Shown here: piece after piece, positions 37,266 to 47,017 of the stretch
Layout of the letters: every line of letters begins with the position of its first letter
How positions within the stretch are numbered: position 1 is the first letter of the stretch
Program-made: the position numbers and the translations under genes
Source: Ketobacter sp. MCCC 1A13808
GTDB taxonomy: Bacteria; Pseudomonadota; Gammaproteobacteria; Pseudomonadales; Ketobacteraceae
DNA length: 64,000 bases
Assembly: GCF_009746715.1 (NCBI RefSeq)
Contig: NZ_VRKW01000006.1
Coordinates: 206,230 to 270,229 of the forward strand
Direction of reading: 5' to 3'
Notes under the pieces: generated by a model
What the model was told of the DNA's origin: nothing
Database searches by the model: none
The model's input: the letters and a program-made list of their open reading frames with translations, nothing else

Positions 37266-38978
37266 TCAATTGTCTTTCTTGGCCCAATACAACTCTACCC
37301 CCAAGTGAGCAGACCACTGGTCGTTGGCAAACGCCTGCACCCGGTCTTGCTGACGGCCATAGGAGCTTTTCAGATAGACATCCACCGCCGGACGCCGGCC
37401 TACTTTTTTGGCCGCGTGCCAGGACACCTGTGCGTTTCCGAAATACGAGCGGTTATCCAGTTCACGGTAATCAAACTGGTTTTGCTCCATAAATTGATAG
37501 CCATAGTTGTACTTCATCAGCACACTCAGCTTATTCGGCACCATATCGATATTCGCTTCGATTCCGTAATTCTGGTTCTGGAAGGTATGGTCCACTTCCA
37601 GCTCGGAGCGCTGATACCACTGCGCATTCAGATTCAGGGACAGCCGGTTAGTCGGTAACCAGCCCAGTTGAAACTCGGTGGCGTGGTGCAATTGATCCGA
37701 TGGTTTGTCGTAGGTTTGCTGCACATAGGGAAGCGCCTGCAGCCTCAGGTCTTCATCCGTTACCTGATAGTCCAGGCTCCAATGCCAGTCGGTATAGGTA
37801 AATAACAGATTCAGCCCGACCTCATCCGCTACGTCGACAATTTCATAACCCCGGTTCACTATCAACTGCTGCTGTTCCTGCTTGCCTGCGCGGAAATAGC
37901 GGGCTGTAACGGAGGGTGACCCCAGATTTTTCCAAAAGTGGTTACGCTGGGTTAAGTTACTTAGGTTGTAATTAAGACGCACTCCGGAACGCTCAATAAC
38001 CGGCGCCAGGCTAATCGGTTCCAGTTCTTTGTTGTCGCACTCCTGTTGCCACTCAAACTCCATACCGACGCCCATCGCGGCCGTTTGGAAATGGAACCGG
38101 GCCAAATCACGCCCTTTCGCCAAATCACCGTTGCCGGCGCTGTAGAAGTGCTGGCCTACAGAGCGGTAGTGAAACTGCCCGGCCCAATAATCCATCCACC
38201 CGGAACCGAACACCCCGTCAGACGAAAATCGTAACTGCGCCTGCATGGCTTGATCGGCAACCACATCGGATGCTTCGAACCGGTTGGCCGTGTATTCGGA
38301 ACGGGCATATTCCCAATGCGAGGTAATACTTTTACCCAGCCAACGGGTGTCTGCGGCCATATTCCAGCTGTTGGATCCGTAGCCGGTGGGCTGGTAGCCA
38401 GGAAACAGCTCTTCCTGCTCTTCCCGTTCACCGATATAACCGGCACTCACCTGCAAGGGCCCGGACACATCATAGGACATGGTCGCGCCATAGTTCGTCT
38501 CGCCCGGCGTGTGTGTGAAAACCACATCGTTGTAATTGGTCGTAGCATTGGTCTTGAGCGCAAACAACTTGAGTTGATAGCCGGTGGTGGGATCCAGGAT
38601 TTCGGCTGAAGAACCGTTGCGCTGATAGTTGGCGAACAATAAATCCTGTCTCTGAATGGATAAAGGACTCCAACGCACTTGCAACGACTCACGCCCACCG
38701 GGAAGGTCCGGTGCAGACCAGGTTGAATTGGGACGCACCGATTTTAGGGAATCGGCGGATTCCGCCGCCTCGGGGGATCCCGCCGGTGACATCGCGTGCG
38801 CCGCTTCCGGCGACGCCGATGGATTCGCACTCGCTGCGTTCGCAGCACCCGCCGGATTGATATCCGGGGCGGAATAACTGGCGACACTGACGTTCGCCGA
38901 CGCCCAAGCCATCAGTACAAAAAATAATCTAATTGGAAACCGGAACAGGGGTACCGGCACGCCACCAAGAAACTTCAA
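37266..38978 (-). CDS. Outer-membrane beta-barrel protein of unknown function
   Basis: About 570 residues from a TTG at 38978; the start is uncertain and a GTG at 38960 is another option. A signal-peptide-like segment (IRLFFVLMAWASANVSVA) is followed by a low-complexity Ala/Pro/Ser stretch to about residue 80. The remainder alternates aromatic and polar residues in strands, for example FHYRSVGQHFYSAG and LNLNAQWYQRSELEVD, and ends in a barrel-like strand (HLGVELYWAKKDN). I do not recognise a named family. It lies upstream of opgGH in the same direction, so a role linked to periplasmic glucan or envelope function is possible but not shown. Confidence 0.65.
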   Translation of the reverse strand: MKFLGGVPVPLFRFPIRLFFVLMAWASANVSVASYSAPDINPAGAANAASANPSASPEAAHAMSPAGSPEAAESADSLKSVRPNSTWSAPDLPGGRESLQVRWSPLSIQRQDLLFANYQRNGSSAEILDPTTGYQLKLFALKTNATTNYNDVVFTHTPGETNYGATMSYDVSGPLQVSAGYIGEREEQEELFPGYQPTGYGSNSWNMAADTRWLGKSITSHWEYARSEYTANRFEASDVVADQAMQAQLRFSSDGVFGSGWMDYWAGQFHYRSVGQHFYSAGNGDLAKGRDLARFHFQTAAMGVGMEFEWQQECDNKELEPISLAPVIERSGVRLNYNLSNLTQRNHFWKNLGSPSVTARYFRAGKQEQQQLIVNRGYEIVDVADEVGLNLLFTYTDWHWSLDYQVTDEDLRLQALPYVQQTYDKPSDQLHHATEFQLGWLPTNRLSLNLNAQWYQRSELEVDHTFQNQNYGIEANIDMVPNKLSVLMKYNYGYQFMEQNQFDYRELDNRSYFGNAQVSWHAAKKVGRRPAVDVYLKSSYGRQQDRVQAFANDQWSAHLGVELYWAKKDN

Positions 38979-39262
38979 ATTTGATTCGCCACTTCCGAAT
39001 GAACGGCATCACTGCCGTAAATTTAGGCAAGGTTAAACACCAAGACTCGTTGATAACCTGATAATAGGACAGAACCACGCTATTGAAAGGCAGGAAACCG
39101 ATAAGTACGGCTATTTCACAGATGTATGGTGACCTCTGTCTACTTTTACAACACACGGTTGGCAGGATACTTGCTCAGCCCCTTATATCAGCACAAGAAA
39201 TTACGCGCAAACAAACACTTCGGCAGAACTTGCCCCCGGTAAAGAGTATGAGGAGAACACCC

Positions 39263-40240
39263 ATGAGTAATCCTGCATCAATTATCGATTCCAGGAAAAA
39301 CTACAGTAAAGCCGAGGCTCCCAGAGTACTGGTCGTGGATGACGATGCAACCAGTAGAGAAGCATTGGCGTTATTGTTACGCCATCATGACATGATTGTA
39401 TCAATTGCAAAATGCGGTAAAGATGCTTTGAAAATGGTGCAAGAATCCCGTCCCGATTTGGTATTGCTGGATGTCACTATGCCGGAGATGGACGGCTACG
39501 AAGTTTGCCGCCGCTTAAAAGCAGACCCTGAGACCCGAAACATTATGGTGATCTTCTTGACCGGGATGACAGACTCCCGCAATGAGGAGAGAGGGCTGGC
39601 CCTGGGCGCTCTGGATTACATCACGAAGCCCGTGGTGGTGCCTATTCTAAAAGCCCGGATTAAGAACCACCTGGAGATGAAGCGTAAAAACGATTTACTG
39701 ACCGCCCTCGCCCGGCTGGATGGGCTCACCAATATCCCCAACCGGCGCCTGTTTGATTCTTTACTGCATCAGGAGTGGAGCCGCAGCGCCAGACATAGCC
39801 GGCCGATGTCGCTGATGATGATCGATGTGGATTTTTTCAAACGGTATAACGATACCTATGGCCATATCGCCGGTGATGATTGCTTGCGAGTGGTGGCACG
39901 GTTAATTAGCCAGTGTATGAAACGCTCCAGCGATGTGGTCGCCCGCTACGGCGGAGAGGAATTTGTGGTGTTGCTACCGGAAGCCGAAGAAGCCGACACG
40001 CTGGTGCTGGCAGAGAAAATCCGCAAAAAGTTATTGAGTTTGAAGATACCTCATAGCGGATCACCCATTTCAGATTATCTAACGGTGAGTATTGGATGCT
40101 GCACGATGACACCGAATGCGCAGCAATCGCCACAAACGTTGATTATTGCTGCCGACCAGAATTTGTATCAGGCAAAAGAGTCGGGAAGGAATAAAGTGGT
40201 TATCGAAGATCTGTCGCCAAATATACTATTACGCAATTAG
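39263..40240 (+). CDS. Response regulator diguanylate cyclase (REC-GGDEF)
   Basis: Synthesises cyclic-di-GMP in response to phosphorylation. AGGAG at 39251-39255 sets the ATG at 39263, giving 325 residues; the frame extends upstream but without support. The receiver domain spans about 20-140, with the acidic pocket DDD at 26-28, the phosphoacceptor Asp70 in LVLLDVTMPEMDGYE and the conserved Lys122 in TKP. The GGDEF domain spans about 150-320 with an active GGEEF at 230-234 and an inhibitory-site RxxD (RSSD, 221-224) five residues before it, so product feedback is expected. It is a single-gene unit with no sensor kinase beside it. Confidence 0.93.
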   Translation: MSNPASIIDSRKNYSKAEAPRVLVVDDDATSREALALLLRHHDMIVSIAKCGKDALKMVQESRPDLVLLDVTMPEMDGYEVCRRLKADPETRNIMVIFLTGMTDSRNEERGLALGALDYITKPVVVPILKARIKNHLEMKRKNDLLTALARLDGLTNIPNRRLFDSLLHQEWSRSARHSRPMSLMMIDVDFFKRYNDTYGHIAGDDCLRVVARLISQCMKRSSDVVARYGGEEFVVLLPEAEEADTLVLAEKIRKKLLSLKIPHSGSPISDYLTVSIGCCTMTPNAQQSPQTLIIAADQNLYQAKESGRNKVVIEDLSPNILLRN

Positions 40241-40260
40241 CGCCGGAGCGGGGATCTGCA

Positions 40261-40710
40261 TCATTCGGTTGGAGACATTGCGACATACATCGCCTTCATG
40301 CGCACTGCGTCCTGCCCCTCTTCCTGTATCACGATTTCGATATTGATTTTCGCACGGCCTTTACTTTCATATGCACTGATGAGCGTGTCGCGCATGGCGC
40401 CGGTCACCGTAGTGCTCGCCCGCAACACTCCCCGCACCGGTTTCAAATATTCCACTTCACCTTTCGCCACCCACACGCTGGGCAGGTGACCAGCGTCCAT
40501 CAAGGTTAGATGCACCGAACTCCAACCGGTCATGGCACCCACGCAATACAGGCTGCCACCGAAGGCGGTGCCGTGGGTATTCAAATTCGGTTCCAGGGGC
40601 GCTTCCACCATGACAGTGGAACCGTCCCAGGCGACCACGTCGATCCCCATATGGGTAATTAAAGGGACTTGTTCCTTTAATTTTGAACGTACGTGGTCGA
40701 GATTACGCAC
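40261..40710 (-). CDS. Hotdog-fold thioesterase (YiiD-C-like)
   Basis: Predicted acyl-CoA thioesterase of 149 residues. The hotdog signature THGTAFGGSLYCVGAMTGW is at about residues 45-63, followed by the long strand VAKGEVEYLKPVRGVLRAS. The family resembles the C-terminal domain of YiiD. The GTG start at 40710 shares a base with the stop of the biotin carboxylase gene (TAGTG), so the two are translationally coupled. Context suggests that it releases acyl groups from CoA intermediates made or used by the carboxylase. Confidence 0.83.
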   Translation of the reverse strand: MRNLDHVRSKLKEQVPLITHMGIDVVAWDGSTVMVEAPLEPNLNTHGTAFGGSLYCVGAMTGWSSVHLTLMDAGHLPSVWVAKGEVEYLKPVRGVLRASTTVTGAMRDTLISAYESKGRAKINIEIVIQEEGQDAVRMKAMYVAMSPTE

Positions 40711-43556
40711 TAGATCAAGCCGGTTAGTAACGCGTCGGTACGCGCTACCCTGCGCGCCATCACATCTGCCGGATTTTCTTCGACTATGATTTCATCGGGC
40801 GTCACTTTAAACAGTGGCTGACCCTGTTTGACAATAGAGCCGTCTACATTTTCCAGCAATACCTTGTCGATGGTGCAGGCAAACGGGGCAACCACTTTGT
40901 TGAACATCTTCATTACTTCGATGATGTAGATAGGCTGGCCCGCTTCAACATGATCACCCTGCTCCACAAAAGTCGGTGCACCTGGCACTTCACGTCCGTA
41001 GAACATTCCTCCGCTCACCGCGACGATTTCATCGGCCTTGGTGGCCGGAGGTGGCACCAACACTTTCATCATCTTCGCTTGCAGGGTTTCATCGTGTAAT
41101 GACTCCGGAATATGTACGTCCAGATTCTCATCGACCAGAAGCTCATAGAAACCGGCTTCCCTGGCAATTTTGGGGAACGCACTCATGACTTCAACACCCG
41201 CCTGGAAACCCACATGGGCGGCTTGCACCTGGCTCCAGGTTGCGGCGTCCAGGCCCCCTTGCGGAGAATCGGCCTGCAGCAAGTCCTTCAGTTTGGTCCA
41301 GTCGCTTTCACCCAGCTTTTGTTCCAGTTCAGCATAGAACTGCAGGGCTTTTTGCAGGATTTCATTGTCCTGTTTCCAGATACACTCTGCTGCCGGCAGA
41401 TCGGAGCGATAGTCCATATTCAGGTAATGGTACGTTTCATCCAGCACCTGTATCGGGTTACGCGTCCAGATTACAGCATCGCCTTCGAAGCGGATATTGG
41501 CTTTATTCAGGCTTAACCAACCGGATAACACGTGGGGGTCGGCAACCAGATTTTCCAGCGCACGCAACAATAAAGTGTGCTTGCGGTCCAGGGTCGCATC
41601 GACGGCTTGCGCATCGTCGATCTGCGCTTTATAGGAAGCCTTGGTCTGGGCAAAGGCGTACTCCAGATCGAAATCTGCGGCACCCTGCTTGACCAGCCCC
41701 ACCAATGTCAGATAAGGCATTACAAATTTAGTTGTGGATTTCGCGTGAACATTTTCTGCCAGGAACCAATGCACCAGGCCGTAATGGAAATGCAGATTGG
41801 TAGACAGATTCTCACCGCTCATTCGGGTACGGCGCAATAGCTCGGCCATTTGCTCATAGCTATGGCGGCGATCGTTCCCCACCGTTAACAACAGCGCTAC
41901 GTTGCTGTCATACGCACCCGCCAGATGGTATTTGATGAATTGCTTGGTATCCGGATTACGGGCGGTAATACCCTGGTCATCACGAATCTCACCGTCAATC
42001 GGGCTGGACCAGTATTCTATCACCCCACCAGCATGAGGTTTTAACGCATCGTTGGTGGCATTCAGCCGGGCTTCAACAGACGCACGCTCGCGGGGGATGC
42101 GAACCGGTTTCGGCAACGCCTTGCCGTGACGAGCCAACAGCGTCATCGCTTCCACCAAGGAATCCACCACTAAAAAATCGTCGGGGTTTTCGGGATTGAC
42201 GAACTTCAGGGCGTAACACAACTCGGAAACGCGGTGTTCCACCTGAATCCGGGTGTTCATTTCCATAAAGAAGTGGCTGCCTTTATCCACAATACATTCA
42301 AATGTGGAAACCGAATCGAGTCCCACCGCAGCACCGAAGCGCTCAGATTCCTGCTCCATTTTCAGCAGAATATCCAGATCGGTTTTGAGTGCTGCCACTT
42401 CACCGGCTTTGCCCCCGGCTTCCGCCCTGGCAATGGCTTCTTCCAGCATTTCACTGGTCTGGGAAATCTCTAACAGTTTTTGCTCGTGCATTTGCAAAGA
42501 GCAATCACGAGCGCCCAGCGTGGTACACCAGACACCATTGCCGATCACCTGAATTTCCTGGTGACGCGTGGTTTCGATGTTAAGTTCGATTAATACGTTC
42601 TTGTTATCGCCCACCCCGGTGGTTTTCACTTCCTGCAGAATCTCAATGAGTTTTTCTGCAGCAACCGAGGCAGCCTCTTTGATACGCGCATCCTGATCGC
42701 CTTCGAATGCAGCCGGCGATTGCAATATACGCTGGCCTTTACCGCCACCGCCGCCAATCGCTTTCAAACGCACCCGGTTTTCAGGGTAGCGACCAAACAC
42801 TTCCGCGACCCGTAGAATCGCTTCTGCACAGATTTCGTCAACACTGAGCAGATCGATGGATTTATTATAAGATGCATTCAACACCGCATCCGCCACATCT
42901 TCCAGCGCTTTGCCCTCTTCCCAGGCCGCCCCATCGACGTCCAGTTGGTGGGTGTCTGCCAGCGCTTTCAGGCCTTCCAGGTTTCCGGCTTTGCGCACCA
43001 ACGCCAATGAGGTCAGGTTATCGATCCCGGGGGTAGTGGATACGTCGTTCTGCAGCGCCGTTCTTTTGGCTTCGTCTTTCGCACCCGCACCGCGAACCGT
43101 GGCCGAACAGGGGCCGATAAAATTCAGACCCGCGGCTTCAAGCGCACTAACCAGCGCATCGTCTTCTGCCATAAAACCGTAACCGGCGAAGATAGAATCG
43201 TGTCCGTTTTCTTTGGCTATGCTGATTATCTGCTGGATTCGCTGGGTACGCTCGTCTTTATCCATACCCGTGTAATCCGGCACCCGGTGTACCCGGTCCG
43301 GATTTGCCATCTGGCGCAACTCCGGCGCTAATGCATTGTTGTAGGTTATGGAATCTTTTTCCGACAGTAGAATTCCGTAATCGGTGATGCCCATTTCTTC
43401 CCACACGTCCATCACTTCTTTGCGGATCGGACCGCGGCAAATGATCAGCGGCTTCATATCGCTGCAATCAAATTGACTTACCCACGCGGAATCCGACGCT
43501 TTACGTCGTCGGTCTTTATTCACCAGCGGGTTGTTTGAATAATTTTCGTTGCTCAT
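40710..43556 (-). CDS. Biotin carboxylase and biotin carrier fusion, acyl-CoA carboxylase
   Basis: Large subunit of a biotin-dependent acyl-CoA carboxylase, 948 residues. It carries an ATP-grasp biotin carboxylase core (RLKAIGGGGGKGQRIL, then EMNTRIQVEHRVSELCYA) in the first half. A long middle region of about 350 residues follows. The C-terminal biotinyl domain has EVMKM, with Lys883 as the biotin site. The N-terminal subdomain is unusual: KPLIICRGPIRKEVMDVWEE replaces the usual ANRGEIA motif. It follows the carboxyltransferase gene by 38 bases. The acyl-CoA substrate is not evident; acetyl-, propionyl- or longer-chain CoA are all possible. Confidence 0.85.
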   Translation of the reverse strand: MSNENYSNNPLVNKDRRRKASDSAWVSQFDCSDMKPLIICRGPIRKEVMDVWEEMGITDYGILLSEKDSITYNNALAPELRQMANPDRVHRVPDYTGMDKDERTQRIQQIISIAKENGHDSIFAGYGFMAEDDALVSALEAAGLNFIGPCSATVRGAGAKDEAKRTALQNDVSTTPGIDNLTSLALVRKAGNLEGLKALADTHQLDVDGAAWEEGKALEDVADAVLNASYNKSIDLLSVDEICAEAILRVAEVFGRYPENRVRLKAIGGGGGKGQRILQSPAAFEGDQDARIKEAASVAAEKLIEILQEVKTTGVGDNKNVLIELNIETTRHQEIQVIGNGVWCTTLGARDCSLQMHEQKLLEISQTSEMLEEAIARAEAGGKAGEVAALKTDLDILLKMEQESERFGAAVGLDSVSTFECIVDKGSHFFMEMNTRIQVEHRVSELCYALKFVNPENPDDFLVVDSLVEAMTLLARHGKALPKPVRIPRERASVEARLNATNDALKPHAGGVIEYWSSPIDGEIRDDQGITARNPDTKQFIKYHLAGAYDSNVALLLTVGNDRRHSYEQMAELLRRTRMSGENLSTNLHFHYGLVHWFLAENVHAKSTTKFVMPYLTLVGLVKQGAADFDLEYAFAQTKASYKAQIDDAQAVDATLDRKHTLLLRALENLVADPHVLSGWLSLNKANIRFEGDAVIWTRNPIQVLDETYHYLNMDYRSDLPAAECIWKQDNEILQKALQFYAELEQKLGESDWTKLKDLLQADSPQGGLDAATWSQVQAAHVGFQAGVEVMSAFPKIAREAGFYELLVDENLDVHIPESLHDETLQAKMMKVLVPPPATKADEIVAVSGGMFYGREVPGAPTFVEQGDHVEAGQPIYIIEVMKMFNKVVAPFACTIDKVLLENVDGSIVKQGQPLFKVTPDEIIVEENPADVMARRVARTDALLTGLI

Positions 43557-43594
43557 GTTCTAAATCCTATTAATTCTCATCAACCAGTGGTTAC

Positions 43595-45322
43595 TTAGTG
43601 GAACTCACGTTGCACGCCGCTCATGGGAGCCGCTTTATAGTGCCGTAACAAGAACTCAAGATTCTGTGCCAGGCTGTGCCGCAGGTCATAGGGCATGACC
43701 AGTTGTGAAATGGAGCCCAGACTCAGAGCTTCCTTCGGATTCATCAGTTCTTTTTCATACAGCGCGTTGTAATGGGCATCCTGTTCCTTAACCCAGGCAT
43801 CCACTTCTGCTTGAGCCTGTGATTTGGCGGCCGCTTCACTGCCACCGGCCGCCATCAGTTCATCAATGCGCTGTGCCAGCTTGCCTTTTACTGCACCGCG
43901 AACGGCCTGCATTTCCTTCTTGTAAACAAACTCTTTACCGGCGTTACCCATAACCGCAAGACGTGTGGTCGGCAATGCCAATACCACGTCGGCCCCCGTG
44001 GCATAACTGTTGAAGGCTGCATAAGCACCGCCAAAAGCGTTCCGCACAATTAACAGAATACGCGGTGTACGCAGGTCGATAATGGAATCCAGCATGGCAC
44101 GTCCGGCCTGCACAATACCCTGACGCTCCTGGTCGGTGCCAGGCAGGAATCCGGTGGTGTCTTCGATGAACACAACCGGAATGTTATAGACGTTACAAAA
44201 GCGGATGAATCGCGCGTTCTTATAAGAAGCAGCAATATCAATCTGGCCGGAAGCGACCGCACTGTTATTGGCGACAATACCCACAACATTACCGCCCAGA
44301 CGACCAAATACACACACGGTGTTTTGCGCACGCTCGGGCTGGAATTCAGTATAATCGCCGTGATCGCAGATTTGCTGAATCAGGATCCGGATATCTAACG
44401 GCGTGTTGTAACCAGAGGGAGAGTTGAAGGCTTTCTTGAACAGGATGTCGGCATCCCAGGTTTTACGCGAAGTGGGATCAGAGGTTTCCTGGAACGGCGC
44501 CATCACGGCATTGTTATCCGGAAAATAACGCAGCAGCTCTTTCGCTTTGCGCAGTGCGGACACTTCATCAGGCACCACAAAATCCACCACCCCGGATTGA
44601 CCGTGCACACCCGGCCCGCCCAGCTCGTCAGCGGTGACGTCTTCACCCAGAACCGATTTCACAACACCGGGACCGGTTAACCCAAAGAAAGTGTCCTTGG
44701 GTTGGATCATAAAACTGCCTTGACGGGGAAGGTAAGCACCACCACCGGCGTTGTAACCAAACATACACATGATGCTGGGCACCACGCCACTGATACGGCG
44801 TAATGCAGCGAAGGCTTCGGCGTAACCGTCCAGCCCGCCAACCCCGGCGGGTACATAAGCACCGGCAGAATCGTTCATTCCGATGAGAGGAATGCCGCGC
44901 TCGCCGGCCAACTTAATCAGGCTAGCCAGTTTGCGTCCATTGGTGGCGTCCATAGAGCCAGCACGCACTGTGAAGTCATGGCCATATAAGGCCACATCAC
45001 GTCCGTCGATATTGGCGATCGCGGTTACAATCGAGGCGCCGTCCAGATTCTTGCCCCAGTTCTGATACAGGACTATGGGGTCTTTATCGGTAAGAACCCG
45101 GATACGCTCCCAAACGGTCATGCGTTTTTTGTGATGCTGCTTCTCGATCGCGACCACACCGGCTGCGGTCTCGGGACGCTGCATGAGATCCCAGCCTTGC
45201 TTAAGAGATTCTTCATAGATGCCGGGTTCGCGGGCAATTTCACCGGGGATCTTGAATTCTTTGGTTTCCGGTTCGTGGAAAGGATTTTCCAACGACGGAA
45301 CAAGTTTTTTCTGTATTCCCAT
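43595..45322 (-). CDS. Acyl-CoA carboxylase carboxyltransferase subunit
   Basis: Carboxyltransferase of the biotin-dependent carboxylase, about 575 residues from the ATG at 45322. The crotonase-fold halves are recognisable: N-terminal [21 protein letters not shown] and [25 protein letters not shown] (in outline); C-terminal [20 protein letters not shown] and [20 protein letters not shown], which bind the acyl-CoA and biotin. Two glycine-rich oxyanion loops are present. It is the first gene of a three-gene unit with the biotin carboxylase and the thioesterase. A palindrome 70 bases upstream may regulate it. Confidence 0.9.
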   Translation of the reverse strand: MGIQKKLVPSLENPFHEPETKEFKIPGEIAREPGIYEESLKQGWDLMQRPETAAGVVAIEKQHHKKRMTVWERIRVLTDKDPIVLYQNWGKNLDGASIVTAIANIDGRDVALYGHDFTVRAGSMDATNGRKLASLIKLAGERGIPLIGMNDSAGAYVPAGVGGLDGYAEAFAALRRISGVVPSIMCMFGYNAGGGAYLPRQGSFMIQPKDTFFGLTGPGVVKSVLGEDVTADELGGPGVHGQSGVVDFVVPDEVSALRKAKELLRYFPDNNAVMAPFQETSDPTSRKTWDADILFKKAFNSPSGYNTPLDIRILIQQICDHGDYTEFQPERAQNTVCVFGRLGGNVVGIVANNSAVASGQIDIAASYKNARFIRFCNVYNIPVVFIEDTTGFLPGTDQERQGIVQAGRAMLDSIIDLRTPRILLIVRNAFGGAYAAFNSYATGADVVLALPTTRLAVMGNAGKEFVYKKEMQAVRGAVKGKLAQRIDELMAAGGSEAAAKSQAQAEVDAWVKEQDAHYNALYEKELMNPKEALSLGSISQLVMPYDLRHSLAQNLEFLLRHYKAAPMSGVQREFH

Positions 45323-45856
45323 GCTGTAAACGCTCTTTGTCAATTGGCTAGAACAATGAAATATAAGCGGCTTTTCTAAAATCCGGCACCGGGTAACCCA
45401 GGGTTACCGGCTATCGTGGAGGGTGCGAAAAACCTACCAAGGAGCCCGCACAATGGCGTGATCCTTATTTTCGTTTTTTGGGGTCGGCAGATTATTGGAT
45501 GTACTGACCACTGAGTCAACAGCAGTTTCGTTTCTTCCGGTTGACCGGAATACCCCCTTATCAGTATCCAGCGCCGCCCTTTGTATTCCTGCTATCCCTG
45601 CCATAAACCGGTCTTTAAACAGGCACGCCACTGGTAAAGCACTTTACATTGTTTGACGTTTGCAGACAGGAAGCAGATACCCCTAACTCAAAGGGCTGGC
45701 CATTATCCCATAGTTGTCTGGCATTTTCAGCTGCCTATTTGCCGCTGATTTGGTGAAAATCGTAAATGCATCTTTCAGAATCACAAATTCAGCGCGCCAC
45801 TGCTATTCAGCCCAATTCAGTGCAGACAGGAGCCCCAAAGGTGGCATAATGCGACC
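45323..45856. other. Divergent region between the carboxylase operon and rsmE
   Basis: This 534-base region has no convincing gene; a 65-codon frame at 45434-45631 lacks family features. It contains the 17-base palindrome at 45392-45408 listed separately. The rsmE promoter must also lie here but no clear boxes were found. Confidence 0.45.
45392..45408. promoter_or_regulatory. Perfect palindrome upstream of the carboxylase operon
   Basis: GGTAACCC and GGGTTACC are exact inverted halves around a single central A. The site is 70-86 bases upstream of the carboxyltransferase ATG at 45322, where an operator would act. The regulator is unknown; two TetR-family genes lie a few kilobases away. Confidence 0.55.
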
Positions 45857-46585
45857 ATGAACCTAATCCTCCTGCAACCCCATGAACTGCCTTCCGGCCA
45901 CCACGGACCTGTGATTCTGGATGATCAGCGCGCTCGGCACATCACGCAGGTAATCCGACCCTCGGTGGGCGACCGGCTGCGGGTCGGATTGGTGGATGGG
46001 GCAATGGGTTTGGCGACGGTAACGCAATGCATTGATCCGCAGCGGGTGGAACTTGAGGTGACACTGGCTACCCTGAACACGCCACCCCCGGCACCGCTGC
46101 CGGTAACCCTGTTGCTGGCACTGCCAAGACCGAAAGTGTTACGCCGGGTATTGCAGACCTGCACGGCGATGGGCATTAAACAAATCTACCTGATCAACAG
46201 CTATCGCGTGGATAAAAGCTATTGGCAAACCCCGTTACTGAGCGACGAATCGGTTCACACACAGTTGCTGGCAGGGCTCGAACAGGCCCGTGACACGATC
46301 TTGCCGCGAGTGCATTTGCGCTCGCGTTTTAAACCCTTTGTGGAAGATGAGTTGCCGCAACTGGCAGAAAACAAACTGTGTTTGACCGCACACCCGGCTG
46401 ACACAGCAACGCCTTGCCCCACTGCCGTTCGCCAGCAAACGCTCCTGGCCATCGGTCCCGAAGGCGGGTTTATTACCTACGAAGTAGATAAGCTTGCGCA
46501 AGCAGGGTTTGAGGCAATTACTCTGGGCCCGCGCATTCTCAAAGTGGAAACGGCCATCGCGGCGCTGATATCAAGGCTGTTTTGA
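45857..46585 (+). CDS. rsmE: 16S rRNA m3U1498 methyltransferase RsmE
   Basis: SPOUT-class methyltransferase that modifies U1498 of 16S rRNA, 242 residues. An N-terminal PUA-like domain (QPHELPSGHHGPVILDD, RARHITQVIRPSVGD) is followed by the knotted catalytic domain. The SAM-binding knot is LLAIGPEGGFITYEVDKLA and FEAITLGPRILKVETA near the C terminus. The ATG at 45857 is the natural start; the ribosome binding site is weak. It is monocistronic. Confidence 0.95.
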   Translation: MNLILLQPHELPSGHHGPVILDDQRARHITQVIRPSVGDRLRVGLVDGAMGLATVTQCIDPQRVELEVTLATLNTPPPAPLPVTLLLALPRPKVLRRVLQTCTAMGIKQIYLINSYRVDKSYWQTPLLSDESVHTQLLAGLEQARDTILPRVHLRSRFKPFVEDELPQLAENKLCLTAHPADTATPCPTAVRQQTLLAIGPEGGFITYEVDKLAQAGFEAITLGPRILKVETAIAALISRLF

Positions 46586-47017
46586 CTTGCCATCGTCGGG
46601 GCCATTGCTCCGGGATTGAGCTGGGGAATGTCTAAGCTAACAAGTTGATTATCCTTCTTTCAGGGTCATGGTGAGCTTACCGGCTACCATGACTTGCGGT
46701 TGCCGCTCACGCAACGCTGTAAAATGCTGCTTATTTGCGACCCTGTCCTCCTGCCACCACCTCAGCAGCCAGTGCGCCAGCCCAGGAACCGACTACCAAG
46801 ACGTCAACCTCCTGATCAAACTTCCGGCTGTGATTAGCAAATTGGGGCTGTACGGGGGCTTTTCCTCTTGTTATTGGACACATCTTATGCGTTTAATTTA
46901 GGCCAATGATGCTGGCTAAACCGGATAATGCATCATTTATGCAATGTTACTGCAAATATGCAAATTTTAGTTTTATATCTGTTTGATAAAAAATAATACT
47001 GACTGGAGCTTAAAGGC
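46586..47017. other. Gap between rsmE and the acyl-CoA synthetase
   Basis: This 432-base gap contains decayed coding remnants on the minus strand (listed separately) and, close to 47018, an AT-rich stretch with repeated ATGCAAAT-like words (46935-46970) that probably includes the promoter of the acyl-CoA synthetase gene. A hairpin at 46665-46693 (GTCATGGT/ACCATGAC) has no T-run. Confidence 0.45.
46649..46883 (-). pseudogene. Decayed flavoprotein and downstream coding remnant
   Basis: Read on the minus strand, 46731-46883 encodes 50 codons that include DQEVDVLVVGSWAGALAAE. This resembles the N-terminal FAD-binding motif of KstD/fumarate-reductase-like flavoproteins (normally DVLVVGSGAGGLAAA), but a stop codon follows directly. 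A different frame at 46649-46726 ends in QPQVMVAGKLTMTLKEG and a stop; its family is not recognised. The flavoprotein glycine-rich motif is degraded (GSWAG for GSGAG) and no continuation exists. I read this as debris of one or two deleted genes. An accidental match is possible because the fragments are short. Confidence 0.4.

Noticed and set aside
45434..45631. 65-codon minus-strand frame upstream of the carboxylase
   Set aside because: No family features, and a fragment of a gene would be expected to continue.
46665..46693. Hairpin GTCATGGT/ACCATGAC as a terminator for rsmE
   Set aside because: It lacks a T-run and is inside the decayed coding remnant.
46668..46901. 77-codon plus-strand frame
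   Set aside because: The opposite strand carries the coherent flavoprotein remnant, so this frame is its shadow.
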